Below are positions 1-11,990 of a stretch of 64,000 bases of DNA, in pieces (position 1 is the first letter of the stretch; the number at the start of each line of letters is the position of its first letter). The notes beneath the pieces were generated by a model. That model was not told the origin of the DNA. It was given only the letters and a program-made list of their open reading frames with translations, and made no database searches. A program made the position numbers and the translations under genes. The stretch covers positions 9,727,001 to 9,791,000 of the forward strand of contig JAYKKI010000076.1 in NCBI GenBank assembly GCA_039881145.1, written 5' to 3'. This DNA is from Druceiella hillmani. Taxonomy: Eukaryota > Arthropoda > Insecta > Lepidoptera > Hepialidae.

Positions 1-27
1 AGTTCACTATTTACTCAATCATTAAAA

Positions 28-1640
28 CTGGAAACTTGAAATTTAGAACATTTGTATTGCTTAGGAGACTACTGTAAGAAACAAAGTAATTTTTGTTGTG
101 TGTGTGCATGTGTGTGTACGTACGTGCGTGTAAACGTGCGTGCGTGGTGTGTGCGAGCGTTCGTGAGTACGTGCGTGCGTGCGTCCATGCTAAAAATGAA
201 ACGGAAAAGAAATATTAGGTATCTTAAAAACAGTGCACTGGGAATAATATTATAATATAAATTCGACAATGACAAGCTTAACAAAATTATACTTTGAATG
301 CTAGGTATTTATATTAAACTATATATATACTATATAAAAGTTATAAATAATTGGAAATGTTTTGGTAATGAGTGTGAAAATGAAAAAAAAATGTTTAATA
401 AAATGATAAAGAATAAGGAAGATAGAAGACTTAAACCACTTTACATTCCAACGAAATACGTTATAAGATTATGTGACTAATGTAATTAAGTGTCAATTAT
501 TTTGTCTCATTTTTATCACATAAAATTAAATAATTTCACACACATACATTGATCCATATTAAAGAGGAGAGCGGGAAACTGGTCGGTTTCAGTTAGAGAG
601 TTTTCTCTTCTAACAGATTATGGAAGATTTTCACTTTGCAAGCACTTACTTGAGCGGGTATGGTGAGCGGAAATACATGGAGTTTTAAGATGTGAAAAAA
701 ATTCCTATGTTTATTGAAAACAGTTATTATAATATTTTTTGTTTATACCCGAACATTACAAATTATTAAATTATTTTGTAAAAATCATTACCGATGATTC
801 CTAAAATGAATTTCGGTATTGAATTGTTTTATTTTTAGGCTAACGGTGGAACTGTAGTTTATATTTTTACTAGAATAAGTAAAACTTAGTTTTCTAACTA
901 CTACAGAAAGCTTAAGCTTAAGCAATAAAATGTTAAATATTTTTGCAAAATGAAGTCAGATATTCTATAAAATGATAACGCCATTCCAATCTCGGTCTCA
1001 GGTCCTCAAATAACAAATATAACATGTTCCCGCGTGTGTGGCATCACACAGTTCTTCATTAAAATTAAATTCCTGTCTTAACCTTTTGATAAAGACCGAC
1101 GAATTTAATTTTCTTAAGTGTTGTTTGCAATTAAACATGATTATATTTTTAGACAAGTTCCATCGTCGCGTCTCGCGTAACTAAAAAAGTAAATGAAAAC
1201 CAAACATTTCTTCAGCTCATTTTCCTGTTAATCGGAACAATTAATACTTTTGCAAAAGCACTATGCTTGCTTCACAGATTTTGTAAACATTTTCCTTGCT
1301 CTTCCCCGTTTCCATTAAATGGGTAAAATTTTAAGAAAGCATTTTCTTTTTTTGGTGGTTTCCTTTTAATTTACATTATATTCCTTTTTTGCTCATTAAG
1401 TTCAGCTCTTTATTTTAAGTATATTTCATATTTATTTTTCTAAGTAAATGATAAATGTCAGGGTGGGTTGAGAAGTTCGCGGTCTTGATTTGAAAATAAA
1501 TACGGATGTTTATCAAGATTTTTCATTCCTCAGATGAGATTTATTTGGTTTCTAAAGCTATTACGTTTCTCTTAAATACATTTTCTCTAAGTCCTGAAAA
1601 TATGCTTCAACTGCAGCTCTAAAATTTTCACTCGATTGAT
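28..1640 (-). repeat. Block X, left inverted arm (part 1)
   Basis: Read as reverse complement, this stretch aligns by eye with 35400-37020. Anchors include the block around 57-92 (matching 36963-37000 reversed), the stretch at 590-660 (matching 36310-36390 reversed) and 1500-1640 (matching 35410-35550 reversed). Similarity is interrupted by indels and looks like an old duplication. The end near base 28 corresponds to the X edge that directly joins block Y at ~37030. Apart from the mariner relic, no coding potential is visible. Confidence 0.8.
91..187. repeat. GT-rich microsatellite
   Basis: Imperfect TG/TGCG/TACG dinucleotide and tetranucleotide repeats. The corresponding place in the duplicated copy (36918-36956, other strand) has a shorter CA/CG-rich tract, so the array predates the duplication and has since changed length. 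Short ORFs across it are low-complexity artefacts. Confidence 0.9.
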
Positions 1641-1850
1641 TTTTTTTTACTTATAAGTATTTTTTTTTAATTTCAGGAAATATATGAAAATCAAATGTTG
1701 CCAAATCAAATAAATAAGGAGGTTGTGGTAATAGTTGGAAACTGCAATTTTAGATTTAAATTATGTTTTCTAAGAATGTGTCGGCACGCGCTTTTTCTCG
1801 ATGAAAAACCATTTTCGTTAATATTTTCCTGGCTATTTTTTTAATTTCAT
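1540..1850 (-). pseudogene. mariner-family transposase relic, C-terminal part
   Basis: Read on the minus strand, with frameshifts and stops, this encodes a recognisable mariner/Tc1 C-terminal region. In order there is a FHREKARADT stretch where the family has its FHxDNAxxH motif, then LLPQPPYLFDLATFDFH, which matches the family signature around the last catalytic Asp (PHPPYSPDLAPSDFHLF). A tail follows with AAVEAYFQDLEKMYL. The Asp of the first motif is replaced by Glu, and in-frame stops separate the blocks, so it is dead. The N-terminal HTH half is missing here. The same C-terminal tail survives in the duplicate at 35413-35500, which shows that the mariner insertion is older than the X duplication. 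Confidence 0.85.
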
Positions 1851-1889
1851 CGTGTGACCGTCGTAAAATGATATAATATTGCACAAAAT

Positions 1890-2700
1890 AATTCTTTTCT
1901 ATTCCCAAACAAATGATATTTGCGATAAAATCAATATGACTTCCTTTGAAACTGGCGATATTGACTTTATCTCTTTAAATTTTTAAATAATAACAATTTT
2001 TTTTATCAGATTTATGATTTTATAGAAGTCACCAAAATCGAAGCTGATTCAACTGTACAGGATCTTTATGACGAATGAATGATTTATTATGATAAATGTA
2101 AATTGACAAATGGTTTTAAAGTTAGCGTAATAAATTTTATTTTAGGAATTGGGAAATTCAAAGTTGGCATAAGAACAAAAATAAAATATATAGGGCCAAA
2201 AATAGCATAAGCCAGCTAATATTTTGAAATATTTTTCTCGGTCCACAAAAAGGGAATGATGTTGACTTCATAATCTTCCACCGAATAGGAGGATCAGACA
2301 ATATCTGAAGAAGAAAAAGATACGGATAGCATAACTTCTAAAGAGTTTTGTATTCAATCGCGGCCTAGAAAATTTTGGCCATGGTGCTGAAGTAAGAATA
2401 AAAGCTGCGCTGAATGCACAAGGTCCGTCAAAAGCTCCCAAATTTGGATTTTCCGTATTCTCCGTCAAAAGTGTATTTTTTTCTAACGCCGTAGGATATC
2501 CCGCATAATTCAGTGGCATTGGGTGAAATTAATTTTAGATGGCTATTATTTTCAACTTCGTCTTCGAAATTGGTCATATAAATATTACGTTTATAATATT
2601 TTCAATTCACAATACAACACTTACGAGTAACCATTTTTAATCCTAAAAGTGAATCAAGGATGGTTGTGTCACGATTGAAATTTACCTTTGTAAAATGCAA
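1890..2700 (+). repeat. X-internal repeat, forward copy
   Basis: This stretch aligns in the same orientation with 34420-35080. Matching landmarks are a 'gactt/ggctt CCTTTG' block (1940 and 34440), the 'AAAATCGA(A/G)GCTGATT' block (2034 and 34529), the 'GCCAGCTAA' block (2212 and 34728) and the 'CAGT(G/A)GCATTGGG' block (2510 and 34965). A third copy is inverted at 3720-4310. An ORF of 83 codons on the minus strand (2268-2519) has no recognisable family and is not preserved in the other copies, so I do not call it a gene. Confidence 0.65.
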
Positions 2701-2804
2701 ATAATGCATGTAATGCATTTATTATTTTATCTGGATATATAAACACATTATACTATCGAATGGAAAATAAAATAAGAGAGAAACGATATTAGATAGTATA
2801 AAAC

Positions 2805-2905
2805 AAACTACCTACTCAGCTGTCAGTTTGTATGTACGAGATTTTCTCAGTAACTACTGAACAGATATATTTAATGTTTTCATTTACGAATAAACTGATT
2901 CACTA
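2805..2905. mobile_element. possible LINE 3'-end remnant
   Basis: The stretch reads like the 3' ends of insect non-LTR (RTE-like) elements: a 'GTCAGTTTGTATGTACGAGATTTTCTCAGTAACTACTGAACAGAT' type sentence, given here only by position and character. I recognise the style, not a specific element. No reverse transcriptase coding sequence is visible nearby. Confidence 0.3.
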
Positions 2906-3164
2906 GGAAGGTTAAATCTAAAATTTATGATAATTTTTTAACAATCACCAGACCTGTGGCTATGAATGAGGATTAAGTCGGACAAATACATACATTGGAG
3001 AGGTATCATGGCGTGTATTGCTTAAATTTTTAGAGATGTTTATATCGAAGTGTCAACCTTTTTTTTTCGAAAAGTTTTACAATAAAGTAGGTGGCAGCAA
3101 AATTTATTTATATCCCATATAAGTTTATAATAATCACTTTACACTTTAAAAAAACGGATAGGCT

Positions 3165-3365
3165 GTATCAGGGACGCAGCCGCAGTGGAGTACGTGAAAC
3201 ATCTTGGGCGTTCTAGAGAGTGTGCAATACAGTAAGTCTAACACGTTCCATTGAGGATAAAGTGGGTCGTTGAGAGCCGGAATCTCTTTCTCTTGCTACC
3301 CGAGCTTTTGCACGTCAGTTTTGTACGTTATGTATCGCACGCGTTGGCACCGTAATAGAGCAGTC
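3165..3365. other. GC-richer island of unknown nature
   Basis: About 200 bases are clearly richer in G and C than the surroundings, with several CpGs. All three frames on both strands are interrupted. The block lies in the part of the left X arm that has no counterpart in the right X block. It could be the end of a transposable element or an old regulatory or exonic fragment; the sequence does not decide. Confidence 0.3.
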
Positions 3366-3544
3366 GGAATTTTTGGGTAAAAAACATTTTTTTGAATTCT
3401 ACAATTTGTAATGGTCACAAGTATGAGTTTTATGTATAATACCTATTTTAGAGTCGTAAGTTCTTTTAAACGCGACTACTCGCGCTCGAATCGATCAATG
3501 TACTGCTGAGTAATCATTAATTAAACATAGCGTGCGATGGTAAA

Positions 3545-4320
3545 TTTGGTTCCGAATGAATCATACTGTACGCGACTGCTGGGCCATTTAGGCCAGCGAC
3601 GTATAATATATCTAAATTGCGGTACTAAAATAATGCCGGCAGGTGCTGGACTTCCATAGGTATAAGCAATCTCGCCATAGGATATTTCGTTACATGTGGT
3701 TTCTGCAAGTGGCCCCCTCTGGCCGAAATGAAAGACGTTTCACATCAAAAATGTCTCCAGTTAAAAATTATATGACTCCTAGAAAACATTAAAATATAGA
3801 TAATATATATTGAAGTTTTTGTATCATTATCACAAAATCCTAAATATATATTTTTATGTAAAATACAAAAGTAATTTTTTATTTGTCACACAACCACTCA
3901 TGACGTAATATATGATTAAATTTGTTTCGTCGTAAACGTTGTATTGTTAATGAAAACTATTATAAACGTAATATTTTGTCATAAAAGTTATTTATGAGTC
4001 ATCTTGCCCAATTCTACTGAATGATATAGGATGTCTTAGCGGCTTTAAAAAAATGTACTTTTGAAAAAAAACACCGCAAAAAAATTAATTTTGGATAGAC
4101 CTTTCATTCAGTATAATAACATCGATTCTTATTTAGGTATCATGGTTACAATTTCCTGGACGGTGATTGAATGCACTTTTTGGAAGAATAGGAACTAAAC
4201 GTGATTTTCTTTTATATTTATCGAGCACTAATTAGAAATTTTAACTGGCTTATTCTTTTTTGAGCCATATATATTATATTATGGTTCATGCGTCATCCAA
4301 CTTTGATAAATTAAAAATTC
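3545..4320 (-). repeat. Block X, left inverted arm (part 2)
   Basis: Reverse complement of about 34670-35400. Anchors are the 'tTCGGAACCAAATTTACT' sentence (35391 reversed, 3545-3560 here), the 'TTTCGGCCAGAG' block (35217; 3716-3730 reversed), and the region around 4260-4310, which matches 34683-34720 reversed. In the right copy these sequences directly adjoin the mariner tail. Here ~1.9 kb (1640-3545) lies between them, so the right copy probably suffered a deletion. Confidence 0.8.
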
Positions 4321-4555
4321 ATTACCGTTCTTTTTAAATGTTAGCAACACACTTTTTTTTATTTTTTCATTCCAGTTTCAAGACTCTTAATTATATTCGT
4401 TTGGCTGAGGAAATAGGTCGAAGTAATCTTAGTCTCGTTTTTTTTCCTTTAGACGCTCATTTAGAGTACGGAAATTGCGACATTTGCACTTCTAGACATT
4501 ATTCATTTATTAACCTAAAATATAATTACGCATACAATAACAAATATTAAGTATA

Positions 4556-4568
4556 TATACATATATAA

Positions 4569-4620
<52 letters not shown>
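4556..4620. repeat. (TA)n microsatellite
   Basis: Nearly pure alternating TA with a few TACA interruptions. Confidence 0.95.
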
Positions 4621-4624
<4 letters not shown>

Positions 4625-4639
4625 CTCTCGTCGGCTTGT

Positions 4640-6930
4640 ATTGCTCAAGTAATCTAATAATTTAATAAGTATTTTTGCAACTTAAACAAGGTAATAGACC
4701 TTATGCCTATTCATGACGTGTATACGAATTTAATAACAGTGTAATTAAAATAAAAAATTTCATAGTATTAGCTGCCGACAACGTTTTCAACAATCCTCCA
4801 ATCCTTGATTTAACATGTCACAATTCTGTTGATTTAGGTTATTTATCGAGTTTCAAATATATACCTTTCGAGGAATTACAGCTGCGAAACTCGTAACTTC
4901 GAAATTAGAGTTGATGGAAGAAGTGAACTATTTTAAATATATGTATACTTGCCAGCAATAGTTGACAATTCATTCAACTCATTCTAAAGCCAATGTGCTT
5001 ATGACACATATATTTATATGAAGAAGATAAATATGACATAAATTTATACGAAGAAGAAGGGACTATCTACTTGAAAAAGGTTATGAATCAGTGACATTGT
5101 ATCTAATAAAGAAAAACTGTGAAAAAGGAATTCACGGTAATTCAGAAATTACCATCATGCTGGAAAACCTAAACCAAAAACTATCAATTAAATAAGTATA
5201 TATTCATATTTGCCGTTCATGGGGTCAGTCAATTTCCATGCCTGAAATTGGAGTCCTTGCTAATATTACATTCCCCTATTTTCTTAAAAAGAAGATGATG
5301 ATAACTATGCACTATTATTCCAAGTTACTATATCATTTTCAAATGGCAAAAATATCATAAGAATTGTTTACATAATGCTAACAAATAAGAAAAAATTATT
5401 AGGTATTAAACAGACAATATATTCAACTGTTTAAAAAACGTCCTTCCCATTTCCACGATACATGATTTTGGGAAAATTTTTGCAAAAAAACTAAGATTGC
5501 AACTAGTAGAAATGCAAAATAATAATGAAAATCGTCGAGTTGATCGATAAACATCGGTTTGACTACTATTAGACGAACAGAAAAATTTGAAATTGTGATT
5601 TTTTTCATAGATGAAAAGTAAATTTTACTGAAATCAAGAATCAGTCAGGAATGAAATTTCACAATTTATTTCCAACATTACAATGAGTACAACACATTAG
5701 TTTTCCAATAAGTCAGTAGCTGTTTACTAATTTTAAGAAATATAACGCAAGTTACATAGATTTATAAATATAAATAATAAGATTAAAGAGTACAACATTG
5801 AGTTATGAATTTTTATTAAAGAAAACAACAAATGAAAAATTTCCCGTTTCTGTTTTTATGTAACATTAAGTTTCTTTAAACTAAATATTTGGAACATATG
5901 GATCTCAATTTTGGTACCATTTCTTTCTATATAAAACTAATTGTCTTTTATCACAATATATTCTAAATTTATATTATGTTAGAACTAAACAGCGTAACTA
6001 ATTATAATACATCTGTATAAAACAAGTATACAAAGTGCAATCGGTTAGAACAAGATAGATAAATTACTTTGGTATTTTAAAAATATATTGAAAATTATTT
6101 CTACTTAAAGTAAACTTTTGTTAGATCTTAACAGCAGAATAACTTTAATAAAATTGTCAAGTATGTTGCATCTCAGTAGCAATAACACAAATTTCAAATT
6201 AGACAATAATCGGTCTACTGCGTAACCAGTGTTGTAGACACATTTAAAACTACTTGCCCTCATTTAGGTAAAAATGTCGAAAACACTGATTCTTCTAGAA
6301 CTGTGAAATTTTCGCTGTCAGTGGTAATCTGGTTACGTATCGTAGTTCTTAAAAAAGATGTTCAATTGTATTCAACTGTTTTGTTATATCTCTAGTATAT
6401 TTTCTTCACTAATCATATTTGTTTATAAACATCTTTTAGAGAATGAATGGCCGTTAATGCTTCATAGCCACGAAATATTAAATTATGGCGAGAGTCCATA
6501 ACTAAAGCACACAGGAAAGTTTTACTATTCAAAAGAAACGTTTATTTTATTATGATAGCTTAGAATATGTACTTTGATAATGCAATATTGTTTTGTTCTA
6601 ACTAATTCGCTTAAAAGTAGTGTTATAAACAGGGAAAACACATAAAATATCGTCTTAGTTAATCGGAACACTTTCTGCCTTAGAGGCCGATAAGTCAATA
6701 TAATCGCAATTTTCTAATAATCATAATAAAGTCTTTTTTTCGCTATAAAGTCGTTGACAACTAAACTTCCAGATTGCGCTTCATTCTAGCCAAACGCGTG
6801 CTAAAACTATATGCGTGAAATCGGATTTAAACATTAATAGCATAAAACTGTTTTTTAAATAAAGCTAATATTCCATTATCTTAATTTTTATTTATTTTTT
6901 TCAATTGAAAGGTGTATACCTCTAAAACAC
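4640..6930. other. AT-rich stretch, nothing recognised
   Basis: No ORF beyond chance size, no transposon signature and no RNA gene were seen. It lies between the inverted X arm and Y copy A. If the inversion model is right, it should correspond to sequence left of 34.4 kb, but I saw no convincing match there. Confidence 0.5.
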
Positions 6931-6936
6931 CTCTTA

Positions 6937-6938
6937 TG

Positions 6939-6979
<41 letters not shown>

Positions 6980-6998
6980 GTGTGTGTGTGTGTGTTTG
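6937..6998. repeat. compound (TA)n-(TG)n microsatellite
   Basis: An alternating TA tract runs into TTTATG and then a TG run. This tract is just upstream of the left edge of Y copy A. Confidence 0.95.
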
Positions 6999-7588
6999 CT
7001 GTGTGTATATGGATGTACGAACATATATACTTACATATTATAAAATACGTTTCGTTTATCATTGAAGGTCTTACATTTATATAATACTAGAAAAGTAACA
7101 TCAAATTCTAGTATTTAACAATTTTGAGAATAACAAATAGTTCCACATTTAATTCTTGAGATGGTATATATTGATAGAGTAAATTTATAACTAACATTCG
7201 TAATGTTGGGATTATTCGCACTTGACGTCTTTTTTTTCCATTCATAATGCAATGCTACATAAAAAGAAGTTCGGTGAATTTTTATCGTGACTTAAAATTT
7301 TCACCAGGTAATTACGTGGTGAAAGTTAAGAAAAACCATTTTGCAATCTTTAATAATTTTTAAGGTTTAATTAAAATAAAGGGTATTTTAATCGACATCT
7401 ACTAGAAGTTTGTAAATGTTTTCAAATCTGCTAAAATCTAATCTGGAATTTCTTACGGAAATATTTCAGTAGTCTTGGCCTATTATAATAAGCCCGAGCA
7501 ACTAAATGCCATAATAAACCAAATGAATAAAATCTCGTTTATTATGACATTTAATTGCACGGCATTGGTAGGTAGTCGACTACATCAC

Positions 7589-7590
<2 letters not shown>

Positions 7591-7655
<65 letters not shown>

Positions 7656-7656
7656 A
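7591..7656. repeat. (TA)n microsatellite in Y copy A
   Basis: An alternating TA tract with one TG interruption. At the corresponding site of copy B (37548-37566 and ~37918-37945) there are only short TA/ATAT stretches, so the expansion is specific to copy A. Confidence 0.95.
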
Positions 7657-8630
7657 ATAGAATTTTAATACAAGCACTAGAGATATCCGATATTTTAGTT
7701 TTATTGTGTTGCAGTCGACCGTACTTACTTTATGTTAGAAATTATTTCAAAACTTGCCGCAAGTTGTTTGTCCCGTAAGTTGCAAATGCATTTTTCCTTT
7801 AATTTTATCTTTATAAAATATAAAAGAAGAATACCTTCGATTAATTTTATTCTGTGGCATTTTTAATTCACCCTGGCACCGACAAATCTTGCACAGAAGG
7901 TAAGTTTATTAGTATCAAAAATTTAAATGAAAACATTCAAATTTAAAAAAGGGACACTACGACAAACATCACAGCGCAGCAGACCATTGACAAAATGATA
8001 ACTAATATAAATTACCTGCCGGTCTAGACGTGTTACGACGCAATTTTACAATAAAAAATCTTGTTGAGCTTCGAGAGTTAAGTGTTGATTATTAAATAAA
8101 CTTGAGAGTAAGAGAATACTTCTAAAAAATTAAAAATATATTGTTGAATATAAAACTTACCATCATCAAAGTCATATTAGGATGTTTACATCTTTTAAAT
8201 TTTTTTCAATTTAATACTCCGTGAAAATCCATTTAAAAAGATAAAGATCATAAATTCACGTATTTTGTTAATTCTTAACTTATAAGGCTAACGTATAATT
8301 TTACTTTTGCCAAATTTATAGACCGTCCCGAAAAAAAACTATCAACAAGATTCTTTGGAACTCGAAATCATTTATTCCTTGCATACACCATTTTTTTTCA
8401 AACAACAAAATTTATCTGTTTAAAGAGTTATTTAAAAAAACTCTCACCTTTCTAAACAAAATTTTTGTATGATAAGAAACCATATTTCGACATAAAATCG
8501 TGGGCCTTAATACACAAAGGGCATATTATATTGCAGGCAGAGGAAAATGATTTAATATTTCATTATATCGTCACATACTTTATTTACCAAGATAATATTT
8601 TTTTTCAAATGACTTAAAGTTTTATTATAG

Positions 8631-8760
8631 TATATAAAAGAGTGTACGGAGACTTCACTAAACTTTAACTTATTTATTGCAGACACAACGATGTCAAACT
8701 AGGATAAAGACTCGATTGTAATATCCCTTTCCATTTATAAGAACATCGGGCAAACATTTT
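8631..8760 (+). promoter_or_regulatory. conserved TATA-box-like block in Y copy A
   Basis: TATATAAAAG at 8631-8640 is followed 60 bases later by ATGTCAAAC at 8691, with ATTGCAG just before it. In copy B the same TATATAAAAG (38888) is followed by the same ATGTCAAAC exactly 60 bases on. About 63 of 69 bases agree without an indel, in a region where indels are otherwise common. In copy A the ATG frame closes at the fourth codon (TAG). It could be a core promoter kept from an ancestral gene or part of an unrecognised element. Transcription is not shown by the sequence. Confidence 0.35.
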
Positions 8761-9401
8761 CAATTAATTAACGTGTCAAAATACACGCCTTTCCTGTGAC
8801 AATTGTTAAGACCTTTGAGTACCTTTATTTTAATAAATAATAAGAAATTTTTATTTCAATAATTTGTTCCTTATTCCTTGCGTCCACAAAAATATAGGAT
8901 GAAGAATTATTATAAAATAAATTTCACCAGTGTGAAGTTTGTAAACTTAAGTAACACCCACATGCAGGTTGTCTGTTTAAGGTTTTATGATAATAGCTAC
9001 CGACGTAAATTTATTAGCATACACATGTGTATGTTTTGGTATTATATGAATAAAATGTAAATTATTTAAATGCAAAAACTTCTATCCCTAAAGACATTTA
9101 ATATTTTATGTTAAAGTAAGGTAGACTTAGTTGGAATGGGTTAAATTGGAGACAATATATAAATTGAGACTTCATTTAGGCTAGGAATATTTCATTTTAA
9201 AGGTGCGCAGCTCTTTTATATGTTTATATTTATTGCATAAATATAAACGTATAAAAGAGACATGAATTGCCATTTTATACACTTTTTCAACTGCTTTAAA
9301 TCACATATAATGAGTAATTATGAGATTTCTTCTTTGCTTATTACCGATATTTCCATAAATTGAAATCACGGCATAATTCGAAGCAGAAATATCTCGCAGA
9401 A

Positions 9402-9409
9402 TATATATG

Positions 9410-9442
<33 letters not shown>
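9402..9442. repeat. (TA)n-(TG)n microsatellite
   Basis: Alternating TA followed by a short TG run, directly beside the foldback element at 9451. Confidence 0.9.
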
Positions 9443-9443
<1 letters not shown>

Positions 9444-9450
9444 GGAATAA

Positions 9451-9680
9451 GTTTTGGTCAGTGTTCGAATTTTAAGGAGCGATTGATAATCGTCATCTAA
9501 ATCATGAAATGTAAAAAGAAAAGAAAATTTCGTAATATTTTTTTACTTTTATCCCGCGTTTTATTAAAGCGGAATTGTATGTAAAAGTAAGAAAAATTAC
9601 GTTTTTATTTCTCTTTTTTGATTTTATGATTTAATTGCCGATTCTTAATCGCTCCTTACAATTCGGTCAGTGACAAAATT
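9451..9680. mobile_element. foldback (MITE-like) element, copy in Y-A
   Basis: The two halves are inverted repeats of each other over about 100 bases. The left half starts TTTTGGTCAGTG and carries AAGGAGCGATTGATAAT. The right half, reversed, starts TTTTGTCACTGACCGAAT and carries AAGGAGCGATTAAGAAT. Inside, CCGCGTTTTATTAAAGCGG forms the centre. There is no coding capacity. The same element stands at the equivalent place of copy B (39682-39916), so the insertion preceded the duplication. A related but diverged foldback lies at 25524-25741. Confidence 0.8.
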
Positions 9681-9811
9681 TAAACAAAATTTAATAGACA
9701 TGTGGAAAATAAAAAAAATCGTCACGAAAAATTATTGTATAATAAACGCACATAAACAACATATTGTTAATAACAACTCTAAAATATTATAAAAAGATTT
9801 TAATTTTTTTT

Positions 9812-9873
9812 AATAAACTTACTTTTTGCATGGTATATGCATATACCGTATATGCATATAAAGTAAGTTTATT
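9812..9873. repeat. near-perfect palindrome
   Basis: Arms AATAAACTTACTTT and AAAGTAAGTTTATT enclose a centre rich in ATGCATATACCGTATATGCAT, so nearly the whole 62 bases can form a hairpin. The equivalent place of copy B (~40037-40080) keeps only a decayed version. There is no protein-coding content. Confidence 0.8.
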
Positions 9874-10106
9874 CGCATTTTTTAAACATTTTTCAAAATA
9901 ACTTACTAAACTCTTTAATTTGATATTCATCTTCATGAATTCCTCGAATTTTATTTTTTATATTGAAAAAAATTTTGACTATCAACAACTACATTGTATT
10001 GGTTGTGATGTTATCTAATTAAGAAAACCCAGAAACTTAAGATAATTCTTACGATACTTTATTTGTTCATATCGGATTATCTTTTCTGGCTCTAGGGGCT
10101 ACACCC

Positions 10107-10107
<1 letters not shown>

Positions 10108-10174
<67 letters not shown>

Positions 10175-10180
10175 ATATTG
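10108..10180. repeat. (TA)n microsatellite
   Basis: Long alternating TA tract ending in GTATGTATG. The equivalent in copy B is at 40421-40490. Confidence 0.95.
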
Positions 10181-10374
10181 AATATCATGGCTTAACTACA
10201 TTATTAATATTAAATTTAGTCCAAAAAACTACCTCGTGCATTGAAACTTAGCGACATGCTTAATCTCATTGTGCATTTAGCTGAAAATCTTCTTAATATA
10301 TAAAAATAGAAAATCCCATGCACAATTCTCCTCCATCAAACTGCCAGTTGGTGTCTCCACGACCCTATGCGTCG

Positions 10375-10518
10375 TCATATATTGTTACTTGCTAAAAAGT
10401 CTTGCTCATCTCGGAAAAGTTTCAGTAGTGTCTGTAAGAGCGGGTGACGAGGGTCCGACACAGTATTGCTAAATAAATCGAAATCGTTGGACAAGTCCTC
10501 ATTGCGCCACTCTGTCAT
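10375..10518 (-). CDS. small 47-codon ORF conserved between Y copies (A)
   Basis: The minus-strand ORF runs from ATG at 10518 to TGA at 10375 and encodes 47 residues, beginning MTEWRNEDLSNDFDLF and ending DFLASNNI. I do not recognise it. The duplicate at 41993-42136 has the same length, start and stop and no indel in 144 bases, while its flanks are full of indels. I count 17 base differences: 6 synonymous codon changes and 9 amino-acid changes, so 38 of 47 residues agree. A TTTTTACTAG tract just upstream on the minus strand could be a splice acceptor, so the block may be an old exon rather than a complete gene. The ratio of changes gives only weak support for selection on the protein. Confidence 0.35.
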   Translation of the reverse strand: MTEWRNEDLSNDFDLFSNTVSDPRHPLLQTLLKLFRDEQDFLASNNI

Positions 10519-11990
10519 TTCGCCTCCTGAGCTCTAAGGGCGGGTTCAAACCGAAAGCTAGTAAAAAGGTAAAAACCTCTATAATTTTTATTTCTATATA
10601 TATTTTAGCTTTAAATTTGAGTTTGGTCAATTATTACTAAATTACACCTGTTCACCAACAAATATGTTAAAAATGGCTTCTTCTCATGGCTTCGGTCGCA
10701 AGGCGTTAGAAGAATTAAAAAATACTATTTTCAAAGAAATAGGTAAAGATTGCAATTGACTCAACTATTAAATTATATAGTAACTATTTTTTGAACATAT
10801 TTGCCAGGCCTAATTTAATATTTGTTGTGGTGTAGTGCGCGCCGCGTGAACTACGCGACGGTAGTTTCAACCAAAGTAACGTGAAAATTGGTCTTCTGAA
10901 AATTAACGTGATTCTGATTTTTCTCTTGAAAGGGAAATTACTATAAATATAATTATAAATTTTCACTATAAAGGTTTCCACATTTTATTTTTTTCTGAAA
11001 CGTATAAATTTGCATTGCTAGCTTTACTCAGATTTTGGTAAAATATTGACTGGAAGACAATCATTTTCAAGAAAAGGCATTTCAAATACTTATTAAAGAA
11101 ATGTGTCGACTTTTCATATATTTGAATGTACAAAATAAATATGATTTCTTAAAAATACAAAAAATGGTGCAAGAGAAAGAAGTAAAGAGAAACAGGGCCG
11201 TTGCCCCGAAAACCATGTTAAACTGGTGACAAACTTTTTCACAAACATTTTCGACCCACCAAAAAGTAGTATTTATTTGTTACACATTTTTGTCTAATAT
11301 TAGTGGAAGCTATCACCATCTACAAGAGCCTAGGGAGACAAATGTCTGTAAAGAAGTGATAGAGCAGTTTAAAAAAGACCTAAATAGAAACAAGGTGTAA
11401 GTTATGCTAAACAGAAATGTAAAAACATGGAAAAACTCAACTAGAGAGAATCTTTTCTAACCAGGTACTGTCTGGCCTATACGACATAATCCAGGTTGAT
11501 AATGAGTGTCGCTCTATGTATAGTAAGTTATTTTTTTTTAAATTTTCTGGACGGTTGTTCGAACACGTACTAGCACATAATCAACTTAAACTATTCGCCG
11601 ATTTAAAAATACCCGCCAACGAGAAGTTTATAATTCTATTAAACAACAAAAACTTGGTTTATCCGTGAATTTGTAGACATGCCCATAACTAGATGATATT
11701 GTTTATACTTAAAGACATATTGGTGCACTGCATATGAAGAACGGAAACTTATTGATCAGATGAGATGTTTGATATGATCCATGACAAAAATCATTTTCAT
11801 AACATTCCATGTACCTGCGCACGTGTTGTTCTTTAAACTATTCTAAAAAGAGTAATATTTTATTTAGCAAAAATTATTTAGAATGAGAAGATAATTTTGT
11901 CTAAATTATTTCTATAATTACCTGAATAGAGAATATATTGAATTGCTCATTGGTCAGGTTATTGTCTTACTCGACATTGAACATCTGATG

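Noticed and set aside
2268..2519. 83-codon minus-strand ORF
   Set aside because: It lies in a repeat with two other copies in this window (3720-4310, 34800-35000), in which the frame is not kept.
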